A stretch of DNA of 32,250 bases from Syntrophobacteraceae bacterium (GCA_025454175.1 JALOOX010000042.1:1-32250), one strand, 5' to 3'. Positions 1 through 8,499 are shown, counted from the stretch's first letter. Numbers and translations are program-made. Notes: generated from the sequence alone by a model not told the origin.

Positions 1-5
1 TGCGG

Positions 6-33
6 GGATGCGTCCCGCATGTGGGACGCATCC
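6..33. other. Perfect 11-bp hairpin upstream of the ClC gene
   Basis: Positions 6-16 (GGATGCGTCCC) are perfectly complementary to 23-33 (GGGACGCATCC), with a 6-nt loop. No clear T-run follows on the plus strand, so it could end an upstream transcript that lies outside the window, or sit in the ClC leader. It buries an ATG at position 19 in its loop, which argues against that ATG as the ClC start. Confidence 0.5.
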
Positions 34-78
34 GGCTTTCGCTTGATTCCCGATTCGAGGGGCGCCTTCAGCGTGGAC

Positions 79-1914
79 ATGCCGGGCAAATCCAGGGAAG
101 AGAAGAGCCCGCCGCCAGCCGAGCATGCCGGAAATCCTTCCGCATGGCTGAGAACACTGGCAAGGCTCCATAAACACCGCACCGTCCGCTGGACCTGTTT
201 CAGCCTGATTGTTGGGGTCCTGAGCGGTTCAATGGCCTGTGCCGTCTTCTACCTTCTGGAATACACCACCTTTTTCAGCCTGGAGCTTCTTGCGGGGTAC
301 CCCGTGGCGAAGCCGGCCGGCGAACAGCTTGTGGGCCTCGTTTCTCACACCCCCTTCCGCCAGTGGGTGCTCTGCCTGCTTCCGGCCATCGGCGGTCTGC
401 TGTCGGGGCTCATCGTTTACACCTGGGCGCCCGAGGCCGAAGGGCACGGGACCGATGCCTTCATCGACGCGTTTCACAACAAGAGCGGCTACATCAGGAC
501 GCGCGTTCCATTCGTCAAGGGCCTTGCATCGGTCATCACACTGGCCTCGGGAGGCAGTGCGGGCCGGGAGGGTCCCATTGCTCAGATAGGAGCCGGAATC
601 GGATCGTGGGTCGGGCGAACGCTTCACCTGAGCGTCCGTGAGCGGCGCCTGCTGCTCCTGGCCGGATGCGCGGCCGGCCTGGGAGCGATATTCCGTGCCC
701 CCCTGGGGGGAGCCCTCACATCCATTGAAGTCCTCTATCGGGAGGATTTTGAAGCGGAGGGCATCATCCTTTGCATCATATCTTCCGTTGCGGGCTACGC
801 CATCTTCACGACGATATTCGGGCACGAGCCCATATTCGAGATCGCCTCGGTCCATTTCCGGAATCCCCTGGAGCTGATTCTGTACGGGATCCTCGCTCTG
901 GTTTGCGTTCCGTTCGGATTCGTCTATGTGAAGGTCTTTTACGGCCTGAGGGACCACTTCTTTCGTCGAATTCCCCTGAAGAAGATGTTCATCCCGGCGC
1001 TTGGGGGCACGCTGGTGGGGATCCTCGGGATTTGGTTCCCCCAGGTTCTGAGTGGCGGGTACGGCATAATCCAGCAGGCCCTGAGAGGAGATTTGTCGGT
1101 CCAGCTGATGTTTGCGGTTGCGGCAGTGAAGATCCTGGCGACTTCCTTCACCATTTCATCGGGGGGAAGCGGAGGGGTTTTTGGGCCGTCGCTTTTCATC
1201 GGTGCGATGCTGGGAGGGGCCGTGGGACAGCTCGGCCACGATTGGCTTCCCTCCATCGTGAGTCACCCGGGCGCATTTGCCCTGGTTGGCATGGCGGCCT
1301 TTTTCGCGGGAGTCGCCAAGGCGCCCATAGGGGCGCTGCTCATGGTGTGCGAAATGACGGGCGGTTACGGGCTTGTGGTGCCTCTCATGTTTGCATCGGT
1401 CGTTGCCATCCTCCTCTCCCAGCCATGGAGTCTGTACGAAAAACAGGTTCTGAACAAGTTCCACTCTCCAGCCCATCGATCGGACACCGTGGTCAACGTC
1501 CTCCAGGGCATGAGGGTCGGGGATGTCTACCGGAAAGACGCACCAGTACTCATCCTTCCCACGGACATGACCTTCAAGCAGTTCAGAGAGCTCTTCAAGC
1601 GCACCCGGGAATCGTTTTTTCCCGTTGTGGACGATGACTTCCGACTGCGGGGCATACTGTCGACCCACGAGCTCAGGGAGGTTTTCTTCGAGGAAGAGGT
1701 GATGGATTTGCTGGTTCTGGGTGAGCTGGTCTCTCCCCCGGTGTTTCTTGAGCTGGGGGACAACCTCCACGACGCGCTGGTTGTCTTCCTCGAGACGGGA
1801 TACGATCGGGTTCCGATCATCGACTCGGACACGGGCCTCATTGGCCTGCTGCGCCTGGAGGATTTGATGGAAGCCTATCACCTCGAGATCAGCAGTCTGC
1901 GGGAAAGCCACTGA
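79..1914 (+). CDS. ClC-family chloride channel/transporter with C-terminal CBS pair
   Basis: This is an inner-membrane ClC protein that moves chloride (or another anion). The first signature is degenerate (GHGTDA where GSGIP is usual). The second, GREGP, is intact and carries the external gating glutamate, and the third reads GGVFGP. The anion-coordinating tyrosine near the end of the membrane part is present (SLYEK). The C-terminal ~120 residues form two CBS domains that usually bind adenine nucleotides. The internal proton glutamate of E. coli ClC (second E of the FIIEEM segment) aligns with valine here (SIEVL), as in ClC channels. I place the start at the ATG at 79 because the in-frame ATG at 19 lies in a hairpin loop; the ribosome site at 79 is weak, so the start is uncertain. 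That start gives 611 residues. Confidence 0.93.
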   Translation: MPGKSREEKSPPPAEHAGNPSAWLRTLARLHKHRTVRWTCFSLIVGVLSGSMACAVFYLLEYTTFFSLELLAGYPVAKPAGEQLVGLVSHTPFRQWVLCLLPAIGGLLSGLIVYTWAPEAEGHGTDAFIDAFHNKSGYIRTRVPFVKGLASVITLASGGSAGREGPIAQIGAGIGSWVGRTLHLSVRERRLLLLAGCAAGLGAIFRAPLGGALTSIEVLYREDFEAEGIILCIISSVAGYAIFTTIFGHEPIFEIASVHFRNPLELILYGILALVCVPFGFVYVKVFYGLRDHFFRRIPLKKMFIPALGGTLVGILGIWFPQVLSGGYGIIQQALRGDLSVQLMFAVAAVKILATSFTISSGGSGGVFGPSLFIGAMLGGAVGQLGHDWLPSIVSHPGAFALVGMAAFFAGVAKAPIGALLMVCEMTGGYGLVVPLMFASVVAILLSQPWSLYEKQVLNKFHSPAHRSDTVVNVLQGMRVGDVYRKDAPVLILPTDMTFKQFRELFKRTRESFFPVVDDDFRLRGILSTHELREVFFEEEVMDLLVLGELVSPPVFLELGDNLHDALVVFLETGYDRVPIIDSDTGLIGLLRLEDLMEAYHLEISSLRESH

Positions 1915-1955
1915 TCCCCGCGCAGCCTCGCCTCGGCGGCCTGTCGCCCGCGCTT

Positions 1956-2882
1956 CTATTCCACGAAGAGGTCCGTGCTGAGATAGCGCTCACCAGTGCT
2001 GGGAAGGATCACCACCATGAGCTTGCCCGCGCTCTCGGGACGCCGAGCCACCTCGAGGGCGGCCCAGACGGAGGCCCCGGAAGATATGCCGCACAGGATG
2101 CCTTCGTACCGGGCCATGGAGCGGGCCGTTTCGAAGGCGGCATCGTTGGAGACGGTCACGATTTCATCGATGATGGCGCGGTTCAAGACCGCCGGCACAA
2201 ACCCCGCCCCGATGCCCTGGATCTTGTGAGGACCGGGCTTTCCCCCCGAGAGCACCGGAGAATCCGCCGGCTCAACGGCCACGGCCCGGAAAGCCGGACG
2301 TCGTCCCTTGATCACTTCGGATATTCCCGTGATGGTGCCCCCCGTTCCGACTCCCGAAACCAGGATATCCACCTTGCCGGACGTGTCCCGCCAGATTTCC
2401 TCGGCCGTGGTCCTCCGGTGGATCTCCGGGTTGGCTGGATTGCTGAACTGGTCGGGCATGTAGGCTCCAGGCCGCTCGACCAGGATCTCCCGGGCCTTCT
2501 CGATGGCTCCCCGCATGCCCTGAGCCCCGGGAGTCAAGACCAGCTCCGCCCCGAGATGCTTTAACAGCTTGCGGCGCTCGATGCTCATGGTGTCGGGCAT
2601 GGTGAGCACCAGCCGGTAACGGCGGGCGGCGCACACGAAAGCGAGAGCAATTCCCGTGTTGCCGCTCGTGGGCTCGACGATGACCGAACCTTCGTTGATC
2701 AGCCCCGCAGCCTCCGCGGCGTCCATCATGGAGACCCCGATGCGATCCTTCACGCTGCCCAGGGTGCTTCTGAGCTCGAGCTTGACGAGTATCGTGGCGT
2801 GGAGCCCCTCGGCCAGCCGATTGAGCCGCACCAGTGGAGTTCCGCCGATGGTCCGTGTGACATCCGAAAGGTAGCTGTCCAT
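1956..2882 (-). CDS. cysK: Cysteine synthase A (O-acetylserine sulfhydrylase)
   Basis: A cytoplasmic PLP enzyme that makes cysteine from O-acetylserine and sulfide. The 308 residues match the usual length. Lys45 in GSVKDRIG is the expected PLP Schiff-base lysine, SGNTG (73-77) is the substrate loop, and GTGGT (179-183) cradles the PLP phosphate. A GAGG-containing ribosome site lies just before the ATG. It is last in the minus-strand run nifU-nifS-cysE-cysK, 78 nt after the serine acetyltransferase gene that supplies its substrate. The two enzymes often form a cysteine synthase complex in other bacteria. A cystathionine beta-synthase-type activity cannot be excluded by eye, but length and context favour CysK. 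Confidence 0.95.
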   Translation of the reverse strand: MDSYLSDVTRTIGGTPLVRLNRLAEGLHATILVKLELRSTLGSVKDRIGVSMMDAAEAAGLINEGSVIVEPTSGNTGIALAFVCAARRYRLVLTMPDTMSIERRKLLKHLGAELVLTPGAQGMRGAIEKAREILVERPGAYMPDQFSNPANPEIHRRTTAEEIWRDTSGKVDILVSGVGTGGTITGISEVIKGRRPAFRAVAVEPADSPVLSGGKPGPHKIQGIGAGFVPAVLNRAIIDEIVTVSNDAAFETARSMARYEGILCGISSGASVWAALEVARRPESAGKLMVVILPSTGERYLSTDLFVE

Positions 2883-2960
2883 GTCCTCGTTCCCGGCGCC
2901 ATGCCTGATGGGTGTGCCGATGGTTCAGGATCTGAAAAGTCCATCCACGGTGAAGCGCTT

Positions 2961-3923
2961 TCACCTGTCACGGGGAGCCTCCTTGAACACCAGCTCCGGC
3001 CGCTTGAGAAAGACCTTGGTGTCCGGCGGAACGGACTCGGTGATCCAGACATTTCCGCCGATGACGGAGCGGGCTCCGATGACCGTGCCGCCGCCGAGAA
3101 TGGTGGCGCCCGAATAAATGATCACATCATTCTCGATGGTCGGATGCCTCTTCTGGTCACGCAGGCGTTCCCCGGCATCCCGCGGAAGGGAAAGGGCCCC
3201 CAGGGTGACACCCTGATAGATCCTCACGTTTCTCCCGATATTCGTGGTTTCCCCGATCACCACCCCCGTCCCATGATCGATGAAGAAGCTCTCGCCGATA
3301 TGCGCCCCAGGGTGAATGTCGATTCCGGTGAGGCTGTGGGCATATTCACTCATGATTCGCGGGATCAAGGACACCTTCTGATGCCAGAGCTCGTGGGCGA
3401 TCCGGTAGACGGTGACGGCGAAAAGACCCGGATAGCTGAAAATGATCTCGTCGAAGCTCCTGGCCGCCGGGTCGCCCTCATAAGCTGCCCGCACGTCGGT
3501 CGCCAGGATCAGCCTGAGGGCCGGAAGCCGCTGCATGAACTGGAATGCCGCCTGCTGGCCCAGGTCCTCGCAATGGACGCAGGCGAGATCATGGCGCAGA
3601 CACTCATGGCGCATGGCCAGCGTGACCTGCTCGGCCAGGGCGTCAAAAAAGGACGTGGTTTCCTGACCCAGATAGTATTCCAGGTTGACCCGGTCCAGCC
3701 GCTTCCGGATGAAGTAACCGGGGTAAAGGATGCGCAAGGCCTGGTGGACGATCTTGATGACCGCCTCCCGGGACGGGATGGGCTCGGGACCCACGTGGTC
3801 GAAGCACCCACCCGTTTCACAGGATGAGACGATCTCTCCCACGATGGCGGGGAGCTCCTCACGATAGTCGCGTGTCGCCTGGACTTCGAGCTTGCACTGG
3901 TCCAGCTTCGGGGTCTCGTCCAT
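2961..3923 (-). CDS. cysE: Serine O-acetyltransferase, EpsC/CysE type
   Basis: The enzyme acetylates L-serine with acetyl-CoA, the committed step of cysteine synthesis. The C-terminal half is a left-handed beta-helix of hexapeptide repeats. The catalytic region HPGAHIGESFFIDHGTG is followed by VVIGETTNIGRNV, typical of serine acetyltransferases. A long helical N-terminal half (about 150 residues) makes this the EpsC-like form, longer than E. coli CysE. I chose the ATG at 3923 because GGAGG lies five bases before it; an upstream in-frame GTG at 3938 overlaps that ribosome site. The gene starts 57 nt after nifS ends and precedes cysK. The C-terminus does not end in the E. coli-type isoleucine tail. 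Confidence 0.94.
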   Translation of the reverse strand: MDETPKLDQCKLEVQATRDYREELPAIVGEIVSSCETGGCFDHVGPEPIPSREAVIKIVHQALRILYPGYFIRKRLDRVNLEYYLGQETTSFFDALAEQVTLAMRHECLRHDLACVHCEDLGQQAAFQFMQRLPALRLILATDVRAAYEGDPAARSFDEIIFSYPGLFAVTVYRIAHELWHQKVSLIPRIMSEYAHSLTGIDIHPGAHIGESFFIDHGTGVVIGETTNIGRNVRIYQGVTLGALSLPRDAGERLRDQKRHPTIENDVIIYSGATILGGGTVIGARSVIGGNVWITESVPPDTKVFLKRPELVFKEAPRDR

Positions 3924-3980
3924 CTCAACCTCCAGCACTGTAAAGACGGTGCGATGCAGGCCGCCTGTTCAAGGCCCTGG

Positions 3981-5162
3981 TCACTGCGCCGTGCAGACCT
4001 GATCGCCCACTGTCCAGTAGGGCGACAGTCTCCTCAGGGTCTCGATGATGGGCGGGAGCTTCTCGATCACGAAATCGATCTCTTCACCCGTGTTGTAGAT
4101 GCTGAGACTGAAGCGGATCGAGCCATGCGCCATGGTGAAGGGGACCCCCATGGCCCTCAGCACGTGCGACGGCTGCAGCGAGCCCGACGTGCAGGCAGAG
4201 CCCGACGACGCGCAGATCCCATATTCGTTGAGCATGAGCAGGATGGATTCGCCCTCGACGAACTCGAAGCTGATGTTCGAGGTGTTGGGCAGCCTGGACA
4301 CCGTGTCTCCGTTCACCCGGCTGTTGGGGATGAGCCTCAGAAGCTCCGATTCGAGGCGATCCCTGAGCTGCTTCACCCTGGTGTTTTCGTCGTCCATGTG
4401 CCGGCTCGCCAGTTCGCATGCCTTTCCCAAAGCAATGATGCCGGGCGTGTTCTCGGTGCCGCCGCGGCGCCCCTTCTCCTGATGGCCCCCGATGAGAAAG
4501 GGCGAGAACCGGGTTCCCTTCCTGACGTACAGAATGCCGATCCCCTTGGGTGCATGCAGCTTGTGGCCGGAAATGGAGAGCATGTCGATGGCATTGGTGC
4601 GCAGATCGATCGGGATCTTGCCCACCGTCTGCACGGCATCGGTGTGGAAGAGAATGCCGCGCTCCCTGGCCAGCTCCGCGGCTCTTTCCACGGGGAAGAT
4701 CACCCCCGTCTCGTTGTTGGCCCACATGAGGCTCACCACCGCCGTGTCCGGGGTCAGGCTCTCCCGGTAGTGATCCATGTCGAGGTGCCCCGATGCATCC
4801 ACGGGCAGCTCGGTCACGCGGTATCCCCGTGTAGCCAGGTCGGCGCAAAGGGCCCGGACCGCCGGATGCTCCACGCGGCTGGTGACGATGTGCCGCCTTT
4901 CGGGCTGCACCGTCAGGGCCGAACGAATGGCGGCGTTGTCGCTTTCAGTTCCACAGCTGGTGAAGATGATCTCGTCCGGGCTGCATCCGATCAAGGCTGC
5001 ACACTGCTCGCGTGCGTCCCGAACCTTCGCCGCCACCTGCCCCCCGAAGGAATGCATGCTGGACGGGTTGCCGAAGAAATCGTGGAGGTAGGGCATCATC
5101 GCCTCGATGACCTCGGGCGCCAGCTGGGTCGTGGCATTGTTATCCAGGTAGATGGTCCTCAT
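3981..5162 (-). CDS. nifS: Cysteine desulfurase NifS
   Basis: A PLP-dependent cysteine desulfurase that takes sulfur from cysteine and passes it as persulfide to the NifU scaffold. SISGHKLHAPKG contains the PLP lysine (Lys201), His99 in RVEHPAV is the expected base, and SSGSACTSG carries the persulfide cysteine Cys324 in the long mobile loop of group I desulfurases. The 393-residue length fits NifS/IscS. Its ATG overlaps the nifU stop (ATGA, 4 nt) with GAGGAGG upstream, so the two are translationally coupled. Downstream cysE and cysK make its substrate. No nitrogenase gene is present in the window, so a general Fe-S assembly role is more likely than a nitrogenase-only one (inference). Confidence 0.96.
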   Translation of the reverse strand: MRTIYLDNNATTQLAPEVIEAMMPYLHDFFGNPSSMHSFGGQVAAKVRDAREQCAALIGCSPDEIIFTSCGTESDNAAIRSALTVQPERRHIVTSRVEHPAVRALCADLATRGYRVTELPVDASGHLDMDHYRESLTPDTAVVSLMWANNETGVIFPVERAAELARERGILFHTDAVQTVGKIPIDLRTNAIDMLSISGHKLHAPKGIGILYVRKGTRFSPFLIGGHQEKGRRGGTENTPGIIALGKACELASRHMDDENTRVKQLRDRLESELLRLIPNSRVNGDTVSRLPNTSNISFEFVEGESILLMLNEYGICASSGSACTSGSLQPSHVLRAMGVPFTMAHGSIRFSLSIYNTGEEIDFVIEKLPPIIETLRRLSPYWTVGDQVCTAQ

Positions 5163-5989
5163 GACGCCACCTCCTCGACCACGAGGTCAGGCCATACCAG
5201 CTCCCTCAGCTTGGTCTCCACGAAAAGCTTCAGGGTGCGATCCACCGCCTGGCAGGAGGCGCACATCCCGCGTGTGGCTACCAGCACGCGGTTTCCAATG
5301 ACATCCACCAGTTCGATGTCCCCACCGTCCAGCTTCAGGGAGGGTCTGATCTCCCGATCGATGGTCTCCTCGATCATCCTGATCTTCTTGATGTTGGACA
5401 GCGCCGGCCGAGCCGGCGGGTGGGATTCCATCTGGCCCCGGGCCCTCCGAATGAGCTCCTGAATGGCCTCGTGACAGGAGGCACAACCTCCGCCGGCCTT
5501 GGTGTAGTTCGTCACATCCTCGACGGTGGCCAGGTTGTTCTCGATGACCGCCCGCTCGATTTCCTTGTCCGTGATGCCGAAGCAGTGGCAGACGACCTCG
5601 CCCTCCTCAGCCTTGGACGGCCTTCCCCTGTAATGGTCTATGGCCTTTTCGAGGGCTTCGCGGCCCATCACCGAGCAGTGCATCTTCTCCTGAGGCAGCC
5701 CACCAAGGTATTCGGCAATGTGCTGGTTGGTGATCTCTTCAGCTTCCTCCAGGGTCAGCCCCTTGATCATCTCGGTCAATGCCGAGGCCGTGGCAATGGC
5801 GCTCGCACATCCGAAGGTCTTGAACATCGCTTCCTTGATGCGTTTGTTCTCGTCGAGCTTGAAGGTCAGCTTGAGTGCGTCGCCGCAGGCGATGGAGCCC
5901 ACCTCGGCCACGCCGTCAGGATCCTCGACTTCTCCAACGTTTCGCGGGTTCAGGAAGTGCTCTCTGACTTTGTCCGTATATTCCCACAT
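5159..5989 (-). CDS. nifU: Fe-S cluster scaffold NifU (three-domain)
   Basis: A modular scaffold that assembles and hands on Fe-S clusters. The N-terminal IscU-like domain has its three cluster cysteines: Cys35 in ACGDA with the exchange aspartate Asp37, Cys61 in FGCAS, and Cys105 in HCSVMG. The middle BFD-like domain has CHCFG and GGGCASCHEA for a permanent [2Fe-2S] cluster. The C-terminal NifU-C domain has GMCASCQ. The 276-residue length and domain order are those of full-length NifU rather than IscU. A strong GGGGGAG ribosome site lies before the ATG. It heads the nifUS-cysEK run, and no iscR-like gene is seen nearby. Confidence 0.96.
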   Translation of the reverse strand: MWEYTDKVREHFLNPRNVGEVEDPDGVAEVGSIACGDALKLTFKLDENKRIKEAMFKTFGCASAIATASALTEMIKGLTLEEAEEITNQHIAEYLGGLPQEKMHCSVMGREALEKAIDHYRGRPSKAEEGEVVCHCFGITDKEIERAVIENNLATVEDVTNYTKAGGGCASCHEAIQELIRRARGQMESHPPARPALSNIKKIRMIEETIDREIRPSLKLDGGDIELVDVIGNRVLVATRGMCASCQAVDRTLKLFVETKLRELVWPDLVVEEVAS

Positions 5990-6049
5990 CTTTCATCTCC
6001 CCCGTCATCATGGTCGACTATTGGAAAGGCTTATAATCATACAGCGATA

Positions 6050-6067
6050 TGCACTATAATGGGTGCA
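6050..6067. promoter_or_regulatory. Candidate operator between nifU and the divergent hydrolase gene
   Basis: A perfect inverted repeat TGCAC-N8-GTGCA lies in the 145-bp divergent region. Its spacer contains TATAATGG on the plus strand. On the minus strand a possible -10 (TATGAT, 6036-6041) lies just downstream, but no good -35 pairs with either. The site could bind a regulator of the nifUS-cysEK operon; its identity is unknown and it does not match the E. coli IscR type 1 consensus by eye. Confidence 0.35.
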
Positions 6068-6134
6068 CAAGCAATGTAATACCAGCCCGTGCGGATGACC
6101 AGCCGAACGCAATTCAAAGAGAGGTGTCGAGCAC

Positions 6135-6767
6135 ATGATCATCGAACAGATCGAAGTCGGTAATTTCGCGGTGTTTTCGTACCTGTTGGCCTGTCCCAGG
6201 AGCGGTGTGGGCGTGGTCATCGATCCCGCGGCCGAGGTGAAGCGGATATTGGCGGTGGCCGAGGAAAAGGGAGTCACTCAGATAGAATTCATCATCAACA
6301 CACATTGCCACGCCGACCATGCAGGCGGAAATCGGGAGCTCAAGGAGAGATCAGGGGCCAGGATCCTGGTTCACCGCGAGGACGGAGAACGGTTGGCGAA
6401 CCCGTCGGACTTCATCCTGCAGATCTTTCAATGCGAAGCTTCGCCGCCGGCGGACCTGCTCCTCGAAGACCACCAGGTCATCCAGTTCGGCGAGGAATCC
6501 CTGAAGGTGATCCACACTCCGGGCCACACTCCGGGCGGCATCTGTCTCTACACGCCGGGCTATGTCATCACGGGAGATACGCTTTTCGTTGGAGCCGTCG
6601 GGCGAACGGACCTGCCGGGTGGATCCCATGAGCAGATGATCCACTCCATTCGCACGCGACTGCTGAGCCTGCCCAAGGAAACGATCGTGCTGCCCGGCCA
6701 CAACTACGGATCGGCCCCCCAGTCCACCATAGCGAGGGAAGAGCGGTTCAATCCGTTCCTCTCGTGA
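6135..6767 (+). CDS. Metallo-beta-lactamase-fold hydrolase, glyoxalase-II-like (YcbL type)
   Basis: A 210-residue single-domain metallo-hydrolase. The complete dinuclear metal site is visible: His57, His59, Asp61 and His62 in THCHADHAGG, His131 in HTPGHTPGG, the bridging Asp148 in ITGDTLF, and His189 in LPGHNYG. It lacks the C-terminal substrate domain of classical hydroxyacylglutathione hydrolases, so it belongs to the short YcbL-like group of thioester hydrolases. Persulfide dioxygenases have a similar fold but keep a single-iron site. It diverges from nifU, so a link to sulfur or thiol metabolism is possible but not shown. GAGAGG lies upstream of the ATG. Confidence 0.88.
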   Translation: MIIEQIEVGNFAVFSYLLACPRSGVGVVIDPAAEVKRILAVAEEKGVTQIEFIINTHCHADHAGGNRELKERSGARILVHREDGERLANPSDFILQIFQCEASPPADLLLEDHQVIQFGEESLKVIHTPGHTPGGICLYTPGYVITGDTLFVGAVGRTDLPGGSHEQMIHSIRTRLLSLPKETIVLPGHNYGSAPQSTIAREERFNPFLS

Positions 6768-6825
6768 GACTTCAGAACTGCCGCCCACGGGGGGCTTCTC
6801 GACCTTTCCGGAGGCCCCTCTCCCG

Positions 6826-8208
6826 TTACTTGTTCTTTCTCCAGTGAGGATGCACGATCTTGAATTTGCGGATCTTGTAATTCAGTGCCCTCGGGGTGAT
6901 CCCCAGATGCGCGGCGGCGTGCTTCTGACTCCAGAAATTGGCTTCCAGAGCCCGAAGGATCAAGCTCTTCTCGTGATCATCCAGAGACCTGGGCTCCTGT
7001 TTCGGAAGCACAGCGGGCACAGCGGGCGCTGAGGCGACCTGAGAAGGAGCCACCTCCGGGAGGGTGACGCTGCCCCGCTGAATGATACCGCTCTCCTCGA
7101 GGAGCACGGCCAGCTCGATGACATTGGCCAGCTGTCGGATGTTGCCGGGCCATCCGTAGTCTCTGAAGGCTTCCAGGACCTCGGGAGAAAAGCCTGAAAC
7201 CGGCTTCTTCATCTGCCGGCAGCTCTTGCCGAGCAGATGACCGGCAATGCTCTCGAGGCATTTCTTCCTTTCCCGAAGCGGAGGCAGATGCACCCGGGCC
7301 ACATTGATGCGATAGTACAGGTCTTCCCGGAACTTGCCCTCCGATATCAGGTCCTCCAGGATTCGGTTGGTTGCGGCAATGATCCGGACATCCACCCGCA
7401 GGGTCTGGTTTCCGCCAACCCTTTCGAAGGACTTGTCCTCGAGCACCCTGAGGAGCTTCGCCTGCAGATTCGGGCTCATTTCGCCAATCTCGTCCAGGAA
7501 GACAGTCCCGCCGTTGGCCTGCTCGAAACGGCCCACCCGCGTCTTCACGGCACCCGTGAAAGCCCCTTTCTCATGGCCGAACAGCTCACTTTCCAGCAGT
7601 GTTTCCGATATGTTGGCACAGTTGATCTTGATGAAGGGCTTCTTCCTGCGGCAGCTGTTGAAATGGACCGTGCCCGAGAGAAAGCTCTTCCCCGTTCCCG
7701 TCTCTCCCGTGATCAAAATCGTGGAATCAGAACCGGAAAGCTTCTTGAGCATGCCGATCACATGCTTCATCGACGGGGACTCGGCCACGATGGAATCGAA
7801 ATCGTAAAGTACGTCCTGCTGCCGCCTGAGATAGTCCAGCTCGTTCTTCTGGCTCTGGTGCTCCAGTGCCCGATCCACCGCAAGCCGGATCTTCTGGTCG
7901 GAATAGGGTTTGGGCAGGTAGTCGAAGGCGCCGCACTTGATAGCCCTCACGACCAGGTCGGCACGGTCGATGTGGCTGGTCACAATCACCGGAGTGCTGG
8001 GTGACACTCTGCAGATCTTCTCGACCAGCTGGACTCTTTCATCGGCAATGAGGTTGAAGAGAATGACATCGAAGGCTTCGCGGGTAACCTTGGAGAGCAC
8101 GCCGGCCTCGCCGTCGGGCCAGACCAGGCTCTCGTGCGCCTTCCCCAGTCCGCGCAGCAGGACATGCTGCCACTTGCTGTCCTGTTCGATGATGAGGACT
8201 CTCGCCAT
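6826..8208 (-). CDS. Sigma-54-dependent response regulator with a degenerate receiver
   Basis: An NtrC-family activator of RpoN promoters with receiver, AAA+ and Fis-type DNA-binding domains in 460 residues. The ATPase shows Walker A GETGTGKS (168-175), the sigma-54 contact loop GAFTGA (215-220) and Walker B GGTVFLDE (233-240). The C-terminal HTH includes AAAHLGITPRALNYKIRKF. In the receiver, the phosphoacceptor position is Asn52 (codon AAC) instead of Asp, and the acidic pair is Glu8-Gln9. The switch lysine Lys100 remains. Normal two-component phosphorylation is therefore unlikely. I chose the ATG at 8208, with GGGGATGA five bases upstream, over in-frame TTG 8226 and ATG 8217. No histidine kinase is adjacent. 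Confidence 0.94.
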   Translation of the reverse strand: MARVLIIEQDSKWQHVLLRGLGKAHESLVWPDGEAGVLSKVTREAFDVILFNLIADERVQLVEKICRVSPSTPVIVTSHIDRADLVVRAIKCGAFDYLPKPYSDQKIRLAVDRALEHQSQKNELDYLRRQQDVLYDFDSIVAESPSMKHVIGMLKKLSGSDSTILITGETGTGKSFLSGTVHFNSCRRKKPFIKINCANISETLLESELFGHEKGAFTGAVKTRVGRFEQANGGTVFLDEIGEMSPNLQAKLLRVLEDKSFERVGGNQTLRVDVRIIAATNRILEDLISEGKFREDLYYRINVARVHLPPLRERKKCLESIAGHLLGKSCRQMKKPVSGFSPEVLEAFRDYGWPGNIRQLANVIELAVLLEESGIIQRGSVTLPEVAPSQVASAPAVPAVLPKQEPRSLDDHEKSLILRALEANFWSQKHAAAHLGITPRALNYKIRKFKIVHPHWRKNK

Positions 8209-8289
8209 ACCAGTCATCCCCGCCAAGAGGGCTCTGTGTCGAGATCAACATTGGGACCTTTACACAGCCAAGGCACTGATCCCTGTACT

Positions 8290-8318
8290 AAGATACAGAC
8301 GATCCTCCGGAGGTTCAA
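8290..8318 (-). promoter_or_regulatory. Candidate sigma-70 promoter of the degenerate-receiver regulator
   Basis: On the minus strand, TTGAAC (8318-8313) and TATCTT (8295-8290) are separated by exactly 17 bp, each matching four of six consensus bases. This would give a leader of about 75 nt before the ATG at 8208. No -24/-12 sigma-54 promoter was found in the same gap. Confidence 0.45.
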
Positions 8319-8330
8319 TGATTAACCTCC
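8309..8330. promoter_or_regulatory. Dyad over the -35 box of the regulator promoter
   Basis: GGAGGTT and AACCTCC form a perfect 7-bp inverted repeat with an 8-bp spacer, and one arm covers the candidate -35 hexamer. A protein bound here would block or position RNA polymerase. Autoregulation by the downstream regulator is one possibility, not demonstrated. Confidence 0.4.
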
Positions 8331-8451
8331 ATCGGGATGTTTGGCGCTCAATGCTTCGGGGGCAGAGACGCATCAGGGGGGGAGCCCCGGGTTCGTGACC
8401 GGTACTCCGTCATGGAGTGGCCAGGCTGATTCACGATGACTTCAGAGCGTT

Positions 8452-8493
8452 AAAAAAAGAAGGGCCTCCCCTCCCGCACGGGGAGGGAAGACC
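8452..8493 (-). terminator. Strong intrinsic terminator of the surface-protein gene
   Basis: On the minus strand a 13-bp stem (8493-8481 with 8475-8463, three G-U pairs) and a 5-nt loop are followed by CTTC and a run of seven T (8458-8452). It lies about 70 nt after the stop of the surface-protein gene and is the best Rho-independent terminator in the window. Confidence 0.9.
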
Positions 8494-8499
8494 TTGAGG

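Noticed and set aside
19..78. ATG at position 19 as the ClC start
   Set aside because: It lies in the loop of a perfect 11-bp hairpin and has no ribosome site.
1..78. Fluoride riboswitch ahead of the ClC gene
   Set aside because: The conserved aptamer core is absent, and the protein is a CBS-type ClC rather than the fluoride-exporting clade.
3954..5462. Plus-strand open frame opposite nifS and nifU
   Set aside because: It mirrors the nifS/nifU codon pattern; the minus-strand genes are beyond doubt.
5159..6067. NifU/NifS as part of a nitrogen-fixation island
   Set aside because: No nitrogenase or cofactor genes are in the window; cysE/cysK neighbours point to general Fe-S assembly.
6768..6825. 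Hairpin (GGGGCxTC/GAxGCCCC) as an intrinsic terminator between the convergent hydrolase and regulator genes
   Set aside because: The stem is interrupted and there is no T-run on either strand.
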